A DNA stretch of 21,322 bases from a virus. The stretch spans positions 1 to 21,322 of IMG/VR virus record IMGVR_UViG_3300044950_001271. One strand, 5' to 3'. The notes beneath the pieces are model-generated. The model was given only the letters and a program-made list of their open reading frames with translations. It searched no databases and was not told the origin of the DNA. A program made the position numbers and the translations under genes. Below, piece after piece: positions 7,181 through 13,128 of this stretch; the stretch's first letter is position 1; each line of letters opens with the position of its first letter.

Positions 7181-8245
7181 ATGAGTGAAATTATAATTAC
7201 TGAACACCAATTAAAATTAATTAAAGAATCCATCATTAAAGATAAAAATGGTGAGAAAACAATTAATGAGGCGTGGTATAACAATGTGATGGATATTGTC
7301 GGTATCATAGACCCAACACCAATCACCGATTCAATCAATGCTATTTCTTATTTTATACAAGGAGATACCCTTTTTGGTGTCTTAAGTTTAGTAGCTGCGG
7401 TTCCATTTTTTGTTGGTGACATTGTCGCTAAGCCTGTTATGGGAGCAATGAAAATTGGCTCCAAAGCAACAAAAGAATTAGAAGCGGCAATAAAACTATC
7501 TAAAACTAATCCTGCAAAAGCAACTGAAATGATTTCAAGTCTTGCTAAAGACCCAGGACCTGTTGGTAAATTCTTACAAAGTGCTGGTGGTACTGGTGGA
7601 TGGGCAGAAAAAGTTAATAGTTTTTTAAAAGAACTTCCTGTGGGACCATTCAAAGGTATGAAGAACACTATTATGGATTATTTCACTTTATTGGGTAGAG
7701 CGGGTACTAAAAGTAAAGGTGTTAGTGGTTTGGCAAAATCATTAGAAGCCGACATGAAGTTAGGTAAAGCTAAAATTCATGATATTCAGGCACTTAAAGA
7801 TTTGATGAAAGATAGTAAAGTATTTGATGTTGCGGCACTATCTAAACCTGGATTTTTGAGTCAAACATTCTTCGGAGGAATTCCAAGAGTGTTCCGAAGC
7901 CCTGAAGGTAGAAGATTAAAGATTATGATGCAGCAAACCAAATGGTGGTTAGGGTTCTTGGATTATATTGGTATTGGAAATTGGGTAGGAGCGGAAGAAG
8001 TTATTAAAAAATTAGGTAGTGAAAATGAAATGATTAAGTCAATGGAAGATTATCAGAAAACTCCCGAATCTAAAGAATATTTTAATCAATCGTTTAAAGA
8101 AGGAAACTCACCAGTAGACCCTATCAAAAATACCGCAGATGATATATCACAGAGTGTGTCAAGTGACAATGTCACAGGTGACCCATTCGCTAAATTCTTA
8201 AGAGGTTTATTCACGGGACAAGTAAATCCAATCCCTGGAATGTAA
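7181..8245 (+). CDS. Protein with pre-toxin-like segment and N-terminal tag, 354 aa
   Basis: No enzyme domain is recognised. Residues 1-17 (MSEIIITEHQLKLIKES) form a short amphipathic element of a kind also seen in the next genes. Residues 38-90 read DIVGIIDPTPITD...YFIQGDTLFGVLSLVAAVPFFVGD, a pattern that I associate with the conserved segment before polymorphic-toxin domains and with phage virion proteins; its hydrophobic stretch might insert into membranes. The central part is Lys/Gly/Leu-rich and helical (about 90-230), with SQTFFGGIPRVFRSPEGRR and a Trp-rich QQTKWWLGFLDYIGIGNWVG around 245-270, another possible membrane-active region. The C-terminus is polar. It heads a three-gene unit with a peptidoglycan-binding protein and a DHH enzyme. 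A virion-carried protein is plausible but unproven. Confidence 0.75.
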   Translation: MSEIIITEHQLKLIKESIIKDKNGEKTINEAWYNNVMDIVGIIDPTPITDSINAISYFIQGDTLFGVLSLVAAVPFFVGDIVAKPVMGAMKIGSKATKELEAAIKLSKTNPAKATEMISSLAKDPGPVGKFLQSAGGTGGWAEKVNSFLKELPVGPFKGMKNTIMDYFTLLGRAGTKSKGVSGLAKSLEADMKLGKAKIHDIQALKDLMKDSKVFDVAALSKPGFLSQTFFGGIPRVFRSPEGRRLKIMMQQTKWWLGFLDYIGIGNWVGAEEVIKKLGSENEMIKSMEDYQKTPESKEYFNQSFKEGNSPVDPIKNTADDISQSVSSDNVTGDPFAKFLRGLFTGQVNPIPGM

Positions 8246-8268
8246 ATTAATACAAATTAAAAAATAAA

Positions 8269-8616
8269 ATGGCAAAAAGAATTATAAGATTAACAGAATC
8301 AGATTTAACTAAATTAGTTAGAAGAGTTATTAAAGAACAAAATCAACTAAGTAGTCAAGAAGTGTTTGAATTACAAACGGCTCTTAATGATTATTTTAAA
8401 ATGAAAAAAGTTGGGGTGAATGGTAAATTATTCCAAATACCTGTGGATGAAAAATGGGGACCAACTACGGTTAACGCTCTTAAAAAATTCCAAGAAAAAG
8501 AGAATATTAACCCTGACGGAATTCCAGGACCTGACACATATACAGCATTACATAAATTAGGATTGGACCAAGACATTATTGATAAAGCTGTTGCTTGGAT
8601 AAGTAAATTATTTTAA
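8269..8616 (+). CDS. Peptidoglycan-binding (PG_binding_1) protein, 115 aa
   Basis: Residues 30-97 match a PG_binding_1 domain: a first helix VFELQTALNDYF, the central WGPTTVNALKKFQEKENI (63-80) and the closing DGIPGPDTYTALHKLG (83-98). Such domains attach cell-wall enzymes to peptidoglycan. No catalytic domain is present, so it may help another protein bind the wall. The N-terminus, MAKRIIRLTESDLTKLVRR followed by VIKEQ, is not a signal peptide; it is the short helical tag shared with neighbouring genes and common in marine and Bacteroidota phages. The ATG follows AAAAATAAA, 23 bases after the preceding stop, and the next gene begins 3 bases after its stop. Confidence 0.85.
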   Translation: MAKRIIRLTESDLTKLVRRVIKEQNQLSSQEVFELQTALNDYFKMKKVGVNGKLFQIPVDEKWGPTTVNALKKFQEKENINPDGIPGPDTYTALHKLGLDQDIIDKAVAWISKLF

Positions 8617-8619
8617 TTT

Positions 8620-10032
8620 ATGAAAAGAATTATATCAGAATCAGGGTTGAGAAATATCAACGCCTTAAAGAAAAGATATCAAAAAGCTGAGATTTATTTT
8701 CACCAAGACCTTGATGGGGTAACAACAGCGATTGCGATGAAAAAATACCTTGAAGACAACGGTATTGATGTTGTTGGTGCCCATATTATACAATATGGTG
8801 ATAAGGAGTTCTCGGTTAAAAAGAATGACGCTCAAGGGGATACAATGCCTGTTCTAGTAGATTTTGCTCATGGTAAACCAATGTTTGTGATTCACACAGA
8901 CCATCACGATAAACAAGTTGGTGTTGAAAAGGGTACCTCCAAACAATTTAGAGGGGCTCGTTCAAATGTTGAGACTATTTCTCAAGTAGTTTCACCAACA
9001 GATTTATTCCCATCATCTGATATATTATTGATTAATACCGTGGATTCTGCGGATTATGCAAAACATGATATTACACCAAAAGAAGTGGTTAATTATATCT
9101 ACAGAATAGATAAAGACTCTTCATTACAAAAGAATAAAATGTTATTAGGTTTAGTAATAAACAAATTACTTTTAGCTTTTAAAAACAAACCAGGATTTTT
9201 AGAAGGATTGGTTATGGATTCTGAACCTTCTTTATTGTCTATACTAAATAACATTAGAGCTTGGATGACAAAAACAAATGCCGCCAAACCTGAAGACTTA
9301 CAAAAAAATGCACAAGATTATGCAGACAAAATGGCAGACTATCCAACAGTGTCTGATAACATTATTTTTCAATACGGTGGGGGTAGTATGTTTAAGCCTG
9401 GGTCTTACGACAGATATACACCATTCAGAAATAATCCTGAGGCGGATTTTCTTATCATGGCTTGGCCGATGGGTCTTGTTCAAGCATCTTGTAATCCGTT
9501 TAAAAAAGAAAGAGAACTTAAAGGGGTTAATCTTGGGGAGATAGCTCAAGAAGTTTTGGTTAGATGGGAATCTCAATTAAAGGATAGGAAAATTCCTTTG
9601 TCAACTATGAAATGGGTTAGTGAAACAAGTGCTGGACCTGAAAGTGTTGGTTTTACTTTTAAAGACTTTGACGCTCTTTACGGTGGAAAATTTGTATTCA
9701 TGGACGGTGGAGAAGAAGCCTTAGGAAAAATTGAAAGAATGATGGAAAAACCATTCAATGAATTATCTGAACAAGAACTTGAATTGATGGATAAAATTGG
9801 TATTAATGCTTGGGATTTAATTCAGTCTAATTCTGGTGGTCACAAATGTATTACCAATATCTCAGGACTTAATTATTTAGGTAGAGGTAAAAGACCACCA
9901 CAAGGTAAGTATAAGTATGATTCTGAGAAAGATGATTCACCATCAGTTAAGTTTACAAAAATGATTGCTACTGAATTTCAAAAAGTATTAAAGAAAAAAA
10001 TTGAGGAGTCTAAAAATTCTTCGGAGGATTAA
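8620..10032 (+). CDS. DHH-family phosphoesterase, 470 aa
   Basis: A DHH-superfamily protein (the RecJ/nanoRNase/cyclic-dinucleotide phosphodiesterase group). Metal-binding motifs appear in order: FHQDLDGVTTA at 27-37 (the DxDG motif), VDFAHG (80-85), HTDHHDK (92-98, the DHH itself) and NTVDSADYAKHD (139-150). Near the C-terminus, SGGHKCITN (405-413) fits the GGH of the substrate-binding DHHA1 region. The first residues MKRIISESGLRNI resemble the N-terminal tag of the two genes upstream. It is longer than nanoRNases and lacks a RecJ-type OB fold that I can see. The substrate, whether short RNA, DNA ends or a cyclic dinucleotide signal, cannot be told. The gene converges on the DUF192 gene and their stop codons overlap. 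Confidence 0.82.
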   Translation: MKRIISESGLRNINALKKRYQKAEIYFHQDLDGVTTAIAMKKYLEDNGIDVVGAHIIQYGDKEFSVKKNDAQGDTMPVLVDFAHGKPMFVIHTDHHDKQVGVEKGTSKQFRGARSNVETISQVVSPTDLFPSSDILLINTVDSADYAKHDITPKEVVNYIYRIDKDSSLQKNKMLLGLVINKLLLAFKNKPGFLEGLVMDSEPSLLSILNNIRAWMTKTNAAKPEDLQKNAQDYADKMADYPTVSDNIIFQYGGGSMFKPGSYDRYTPFRNNPEADFLIMAWPMGLVQASCNPFKKERELKGVNLGEIAQEVLVRWESQLKDRKIPLSTMKWVSETSAGPESVGFTFKDFDALYGGKFVFMDGGEEALGKIERMMEKPFNELSEQELELMDKIGINAWDLIQSNSGGHKCITNISGLNYLGRGKRPPQGKYKYDSEKDDSPSVKFTKMIATEFQKVLKKKIEESKNSSED

Positions 10033-10382
10033 GATAAGTCGTAAGTGATACTATCACCCGGTTGAATGTTGAGGATTTCACAAGAACCACCCTCAAGTTC
10101 TAATACAATATTACCGTTTCCACAATAGGAAGGACAATCAAATTCATTATTACATGGAGGACAATCGTGATGTATATTTACAATCACATTGTTCTTTATA
10201 ATGATTATGTCTAATGGAATTACACAACCCTTCATCCAAAAACATTGTTTCTTACCATCCATTAAGAATAACAATCCATTAAAAGTTCCATCAAATGCTT
10301 TACCCATCATCCCAATTGATTGGGATTCTCTATCAATTAATGTTTTTACATTAAAACTGTTATCGTTAATTCTTACCTTCAT
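10029..10382 (-). CDS. DUF192 family protein, 117 aa
   Basis: Matches DUF192, a small beta-barrel family of unknown function, through QSIGMMGK (21-28), GLLFLMD (36-42), CFWMKGCVIPLDIIII (47-62, the family's FWMKNxxxPLD) and GGSCEILNIQPGD (98-110). The frame reaches 10439, but I chose the ATG at 10382 because a TATTTAT box lies 5 bases upstream and the domain starts at once with MKVRIND. Between the core strands it has CPPCNNEFDCPSYC (74-87), four cysteines in a pattern that could hold a metal. Most family members are secreted, but this start lacks a signal peptide. It stands alone, convergent with the DHH gene. Confidence 0.85.
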   Translation of the reverse strand: MKVRINDNSFNVKTLIDRESQSIGMMGKAFDGTFNGLLFLMDGKKQCFWMKGCVIPLDIIIIKNNVIVNIHHDCPPCNNEFDCPSYCGNGNIVLELEGGSCEILNIQPGDSITYDLS

Positions 10383-10387
10383 ATCAA

Positions 10388-10394
10388 ATAAATA
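10388..10394 (-). promoter_or_regulatory. TATTTAT box upstream of DUF192
   Basis: On the minus strand the heptamer ends 5 bases before the ATG at 10382, nearly the same spacing as at 1056, 14875 and 19045. Confidence 0.45.
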
Positions 10395-10465
10395 CTTTAG
10401 AAAACATAATAGTATTTGAATTTTTATTTGACATTTCAATAATATTATTGTATTTTTAAAAAAAA

Positions 10466-10497
10466 GGACATATTTATATGTTCATGTCCGAAAGGAC
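10466..10497. other. Overlapping hairpins with alternative pairing
   Basis: GGACAT (10466-10471) can pair with ATGTCC (10484-10489), and GTCC (10486-10489) can instead pair with GGAC (10494-10497) around a GAAA loop. Only one can form at a time. Read on the minus strand the larger hairpin is followed by seven T, so it may be a terminator for leftward transcripts ahead of the DUF192 gene. Confidence 0.4.
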
Positions 10498-10533
10498 AAA
10501 CACCCCAGAAAATGTTTCGCGGTTAAAAAAAGA

Positions 10534-10565
10534 TTTGACAGTTCAAAAAAACTTTCCTATCTTTG
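10534..10565 (+). promoter_or_regulatory. Host-type promoter P1
   Basis: TTTG (10534-10537), a 20-base spacer and TATCTTTG (10558-10565) match the Bacteroidota housekeeping promoter. The predicted start is near 10571, at the foot of the hairpin RNA. The region is almost identical to P3 over about 40 bases. Confidence 0.85.
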
Positions 10566-10570
10566 TGAAA

Positions 10571-10624
10571 CAAATCCCGCAAGTGTGAGTTTGAGAAAAC
10601 CCTTGTAGCTTGTGGGATTTTTTA
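10571..10624 (+). ncRNA. Short hairpin RNA or tRNA-operon attenuator
   Basis: Right at the predicted P1 start, AAATCCCGCAAG (10572-10583) pairs over 12 bp (with one G-U) with CTTGTGGGATTT (10609-10620), followed by a run of T to 10623. The 25-base loop holds a smaller GTTT-GAGA-AAAC hairpin. The whole transcript would be one terminator of about 54 bases, so it is either a small RNA or an attenuator that limits reading into the two tRNA-like genes just downstream. No short peptide reading frame was evident. Confidence 0.6.
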
Positions 10625-10653
10625 TCTGAAGTTCTTTAAAATAATGATATATC

Positions 10654-10724
10654 GCGAGGGGGAGGTAAGGTATCTCACTGGTCTCATAAGCCAGTCCAAG
10701 TCGGTTCGTTTCCGGCCCTACGCA
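10654..10724 (+). tRNA. tRNA-like element, anticodon CAT (atypical)
   Basis: A 71-base cloverleaf can be drawn: acceptor GCGAGGG/CCTACGC with one A-A mismatch, D stem GAGG/TCTC with a seven-base loop containing GG, anticodon stem CTGGT/GCCAG around loop CTCATAA (CAT at 10685-10687), T stem GTCGG/CCGGC and discriminator A followed by ACTA. Odd points are a single linker base before the D stem, G instead of T at position 8, and T-loop TTCGTTT lacking the usual A58. It might be a real elongator tRNA-Met or tRNA-Ile2, a decaying copy, or a tRNA mimic. Confidence 0.55.
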
Positions 10725-10739
10725 ACTAACAACAAACAT

Positions 10740-10812
10740 CGTGGGATAGAGCAGTTGGCAGCTCGTGTGGCTCATAACCATAAGGTCGGAGGTTCGAGTC
10801 CTTCTCCCGCTA
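10740..10812 (+). tRNA. tRNA-Met (CAT), initiator-like
   Basis: A 73-base cloverleaf: acceptor CGTGGGA/TCCCGCT, TA linker, D arm GAGC-AGTTGGCA-GCTC, anticodon stem TGTGG/CCATA around loop CTCATAA (CAT at 10773-10775), variable AGGTC, T arm GGAGG-TTCGAGT-CCTTC and discriminator A at 10812. The first acceptor pair is C1-T72, unpaired, which is the hallmark of bacterial initiator tRNA. The D arm AGCAGTTGG..AGCTCG also follows initiators. The anticodon stem has two of the three consecutive G-C pairs of initiators. CCA is not encoded; ACTA follows, as I recall for Bacteroidota initiator genes. It is probably transcribed from P1. Confidence 0.9.
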
Positions 10813-10839
10813 CTAATTAAAAAAAAGTTTTAAAAAGTG

Positions 10840-10871
10840 TTTGATTAATTGAAAAGTTATTCATATCTTTG
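10840..10871 (+). promoter_or_regulatory. Host-type promoter P2
   Basis: TTTG (10840-10843), 20 bases, TATCTTTG (10864-10871). It lies 28 bases after the initiator-like tRNA and drives a short structured region without an open reading frame. Confidence 0.8.
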
Positions 10872-10877
10872 TAAAAC

Positions 10878-10946
10878 AATTGGAGATAACCCCAAGACCA
10901 TGAAAGAGGGTGTGTTATAAAATATGGTTTTTGACTTTGGTCATTA
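10878..10946 (+). ncRNA. Small RNA with possible H-type pseudoknot
   Basis: After P2, ATAACCCC (10886-10893) can pair with GGG (10908-10910) and GTTAT (10914-10918) with a three-base bulge. The loop of this stem contains ACCAT (10897-10901), which can pair with ATGGT (10924-10928), giving an H-type pseudoknot. A hairpin TGAC-TTTG-GTCA (10932-10943) follows. There is no T-rich terminator and no downstream gene before P3. It may be an independent small RNA; the structure is hand-drawn and unproven. Confidence 0.4.
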
Positions 10947-10977
10947 AAAAAATAAACACAAAATTTCTAAAAAAAGA

Positions 10978-11009
10978 TTTGACAGTTCAAAAAAACTTTC
11001 TTATCTTTG
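10978..11009 (+). promoter_or_regulatory. Host-type promoter P3
   Basis: TTTG (10978-10981), 20 bases, TATCTTTG (11002-11009). From about 10970 to 11012 it repeats the P1 region (10526-10568) with only two or three differences, so one promoter was probably copied from the other. Confidence 0.83.
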
Positions 11010-11011
11010 TA

Positions 11012-11100
11012 AACCAAACGGGTAACACTATTTGGTCTTTAACAATCACCGAAATCAAATCTCACTATCGGTAGTAACAGAGTAAGATTGTTAGAAAAAA
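11012..11100 (+). ncRNA. Small structured RNA downstream of P3
   Basis: Two structured parts follow P3: a hairpin ACCAAA (11013-11018) / TTTGGT (11031-11036), and a longer arm in which AACAATC (11041-11047) pairs with GATTGTT (11086-11092) and ACCGA (11048-11052) with TCGGT (11068-11072). The first of these pairs are perfect 7 bp and 5 bp helices stacked on each other on the 5' side. No reading frame is evident, and P4 begins 21 bases later. No good terminator is seen, so the transcript may run on into the large RNA. Confidence 0.45.
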
Positions 11101-11112
11101 GTTTTATAAAAA

Positions 11113-11144
11113 TTTGACAGTGTCAAAACTTTCATCTACCTTTG
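11113..11144 (+). promoter_or_regulatory. Host-type promoter P4 of the large RNA
   Basis: TTTG (11113-11116), 20 bases, TACCTTTG (11137-11144). It predicts a transcript start near 11150, just before the first long stem of the large RNA. Confidence 0.85.
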
Positions 11145-11150
11145 TAAAAC

Positions 11151-12138
11151 AATTGAAATGAAGGAAGGGTTAAAATCCCACTTCGGTAAGGTTGACCTTT
11201 CCTTCATTAATATGAATTACGTTCTTTGAAAATATTATTATCCATTTAGATGTTGATATCAAGACCTTCGGGTTGACATTGAGACTAATTTAATAAACGA
11301 TAATCGGCTGTATATGGTCGTCAAATAAACCTCGAAAGGGGGATAAAGTGAACCTGTTGTGTTAACAGGATTGCGGTTTCAGAAATGGAACTCGAGTATA
11401 CAAGTGACATATCATCCGACCTTGAGTATTGAGGGCGACGCTTTAGGGAAAGTGGTTGGATGGTTTGGGAATGTGGGTTCCTGAACTGAGTTTGGAAAAA
11501 CAATAAGAATAAGTCACAGGGGTCAAGCAAAAAATATTGTTCCAACAATATTATTGCGGACTCCAATATGAGAGGGGACTTAAAACCGAAAGGTAAGTTA
11601 GAGAACGAGTGGTGTCGCTACTAACCTTACAAAACATCTACCAAGGTGTTCGTTTGAAGTAATCTTAAAATATGGAGATAGGGATATCTCACCGAGTAGA
11701 AAGGTATTTTGTTGTTCAAAAGATAACGAAGCTTAAGACGGACCTCTACTTGGACACATCCACAACACAAACCAAACTTTTCAATAGGTGAAAAACTAAC
11801 AGAAAAACGGAAAAGTGTTCGTCAGGTGATAACGAAAGTTGCCTACACAGTCACGGGCGGTCCGTGGCACGAAAGAATCCCAAGTTCAATCGTATTTTTA
11901 CCAAAAACCTCTAAGGAGTCGAATCCTGAGTTAGCTCGCAAGGTTGAAGAGAGTAGAGTAGTAAGAGAGTGGTTATTACCTTAAGGAGTGATTAGTCTAA
12001 CTAATCGGCAATGAGGATTACTATCCAAAAGATAGTGGAAACGAAGGGAAACAATAATCCTTCTAAAGATTCTCAATAAGACGAGTATTCTCATCGTATT
12101 AGCCAAGAAGGTGTTACAGTGATGTAACACCTTTTTTT
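11151..12138 (+). ncRNA. Candidate giant structured RNA, about 985 nt
   Basis: This stretch has a promoter at its 5' end, a strong terminator at its 3' end, no plausible reading frame and dense local pairing. Stems seen include 11157-11168/11196-11208 (12 bp, one bulge), 11353-11358/11364-11369, 11413-11421/11454-11462 (9 bp), 11519-11524/11559-11564 enclosing 11533-11540/11545-11552, 11593-11601/11621-11630, 11675-11680/11685-11690, 11776-11782/11810-11816, 11852-11856/11862-11866, 11958-11964/11973-11979, 11990-11995/12001-12006 and 12014-12019/12056-12061 enclosing 12020-12025/12031-12036. A three-way junction fits 11906-11945. GNRA-type loops recur (GAAA at 11334, 11588 and 11834; GGGA at 11681; GTGA at 12119). 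G+C reaches 55% at 11821-11880, above the flanks. Size, phage context and nearby tRNA recall GOLLD and ROOL RNAs; it could be a divergent member or a new class. No group I, group II, RNase P or tmRNA core was found. Confidence 0.8.
12108..12138 (+). terminator. Terminator of the large RNA
   Basis: AAGGTGTTACA, loop GTGA and TGTAACACCTT form a perfect 11 bp stem, followed by T to 12138. It is among the strongest terminators in the window. Confidence 0.9.
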
Positions 12139-12171
12139 GTTTAATTATTTTTTTACTAAAGAAATAATGTT

Positions 12172-12179
12172 TATCTTTG
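12172..12179 (+). promoter_or_regulatory. Host-type -7 box (P5) for the 12198 gene
   Basis: TATCTTTG lies 18 bases before the ATG at 12198. At the 20-base spacing used by P1-P4 the -33 position holds TTTT (12148-12151) rather than TTTG, so this is a weaker match. Confidence 0.65.
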
Positions 12180-12197
12180 TAATCTAAACAAAGGGAT

Positions 12198-12479
12198 ATG
12201 AACATGAACTCACATAACATTAAGATTCAACACGAAACATTCGGTGTACTTTTGAGCGAAACATTTGTAAACGCGACTCAATTCAAACTGTTTTTGAAAA
12301 TGGTTCAAGGTTGTATTGAACTTAAGAATGATTTAACATTCTTTAACGGAACTGATTTTTTAGTTCATGTTCCTCACAAACACTTGGTTAATTCAATTAT
12401 CACAACTAATGTTGATAATTACACACTGGCAGAACATCTTATTAATAAATCTAAAATGGAGGCGTTAGAAACAAAATGA
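12198..12479 (+). CDS. Hypothetical protein, 93 aa
   Basis: Not recognised. It looks like a small alpha/beta protein: an amphipathic start (MNMNSHNIKIQHETFGVLLS), a helix rich in Phe and Lys (TQFKLFLKMVQGCIEL) and a C-terminal helix. A host-type -7 box precedes it closely. Two ATGs are in frame at its start (12198 and 12204) and the choice cannot be settled. Its TGA overlaps the ATG of the next gene by four bases. It is the first gene after the large RNA terminator, so it is a separate unit. Confidence 0.75.
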   Translation: MNMNSHNIKIQHETFGVLLSETFVNATQFKLFLKMVQGCIELKNDLTFFNGTDFLVHVPHKHLVNSIITTNVDNYTLAEHLINKSKMEALETK

Positions 12480-12769
12480 GTAGAGACACATTATTAGGAG
12501 GAATCCTTAAAATCGCAGGAGCGGGAGCTCTTCTATACGGAGCATATAAACTTGGTGAGAGTCATGCTAACAAACAAATCAAAAAAAATATTCCTGAACC
12601 AATCATTCCTTTGGATGTGATTAAGGAGGAAGTTAAAGAAAAAACAGAGGAAGAAACTGTTATTGAGCTTATTAAGGAGTTACGAAATAAACCAAACAAA
12701 AGTAAAAACGACAGATTTAATATTGATTTATTAGAGGTTAAGTTAAAACAAATTAGAAATCAAAAATGA
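12476..12769 (+). CDS. Small protein with N-terminal hydrophobic segment, 97 aa
   Basis: Unknown function. Residues 6-24 (LLGGILKIAGAGALLYGAY) are hydrophobic and Gly/Ala-rich and could be a single membrane anchor; the rest is charged and helical with Lys/Glu repeats (about 50-95) suggestive of a coiled coil. Such a layout fits a small inner-membrane-attached phage protein. It overlaps both neighbours by four bases (ATGA), so the three genes 12198-13062 are translationally coupled. Confidence 0.75.
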   Translation: MSRDTLLGGILKIAGAGALLYGAYKLGESHANKQIKKNIPEPIIPLDVIKEEVKEKTEEETVIELIKELRNKPNKSKNDRFNIDLLEVKLKQIRNQK

Positions 12770-13062
12770 TAACAATTCAAAATATAATTGATTGGTCAAA
12801 ACAACATCCTGTAAGAGAGAAAGGGCGAATTACGGTTATTAGTAACGATGTTATTAAGTTTTCTATTGTAGGTGGTTGTCAAGGATTATATGGGGATTTT
12901 ATTAATACATTTGAATTAGCAATTATTAATTTGGAAACGGGTGAATTTATGACTAATTTCTTTTGTCCTGATGATGGAGAGGTTGCTGGTTACATGTCGG
13001 GTAAAAGATTAGAAGAATTAGTGAATCAAATTTTTAGAGATAATGATTTCCAAGTTAGATAA
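12766..13062 (+). CDS. Hypothetical protein, 98 aa
   Basis: Not recognised. The sequence alternates short strands with glycine turns (VIKFSIVGGCQGLYGDFINTFELAII in two parts), which suggests a compact beta-rich domain, and ends with a helix RLEELVNQIFRDNDF. No membrane segment or cysteine cluster. It closes the small operon and is followed by the terminator at 13104-13128. Confidence 0.75.
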   Translation: MITIQNIIDWSKQHPVREKGRITVISNDVIKFSIVGGCQGLYGDFINTFELAIINLETGEFMTNFFCPDDGEVAGYMSGKRLEELVNQIFRDNDFQVR

Positions 13063-13103
13063 AACTTGGTGGTGGAATCTGTACTAAAACGGTACGGCCC
13101 TAA

Positions 13104-13128
13104 AGAGAGACTTCGGTCTCTCTTTTTT
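13104..13128 (+). terminator. Intrinsic terminator between convergent genes
   Basis: AGAGAGAC, loop TTCG and GTCTCTCT form an 8 bp stem with a UUCG-type loop, followed by six T. On the minus strand only three T follow the stem, so it serves mainly the rightward unit. The T run overlaps the stop codon of the leftward gene at 13127. Confidence 0.85.

Noticed and set aside
10471-10477. TATTTAT on the plus strand before the RNA island
   Set aside because: No start codon or gene follows it; in AT-rich DNA some copies are expected by chance.
10557-10781. Minus-strand open frame of 74 codons
   Set aside because: It runs across the hairpin RNA and both tRNA-like elements, which explain the sequence better.
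11321-11566. Minus-strand open frame of 81 codons in the large RNA
   Set aside because: It has no recognisable domain or start context, covers several stems of the RNA, and lies antisense to a promoter-terminator unit.
11151-12138. Group I or group II intron
   Set aside because: No group II domain V, no clear group I core and no split gene on either side. A promoter and a terminator bound the element.
11151-12138. RNase P RNA, tmRNA or ribosomal RNA
   Set aside because: None of their conserved core sequences was recognised, and the tRNA-like ends expected of tmRNA are missing.
11981-12220. Minus-strand open frame of 79 codons
   Set aside because: It overlaps the terminator of the large RNA and the start of the 12198 gene, with no domain.
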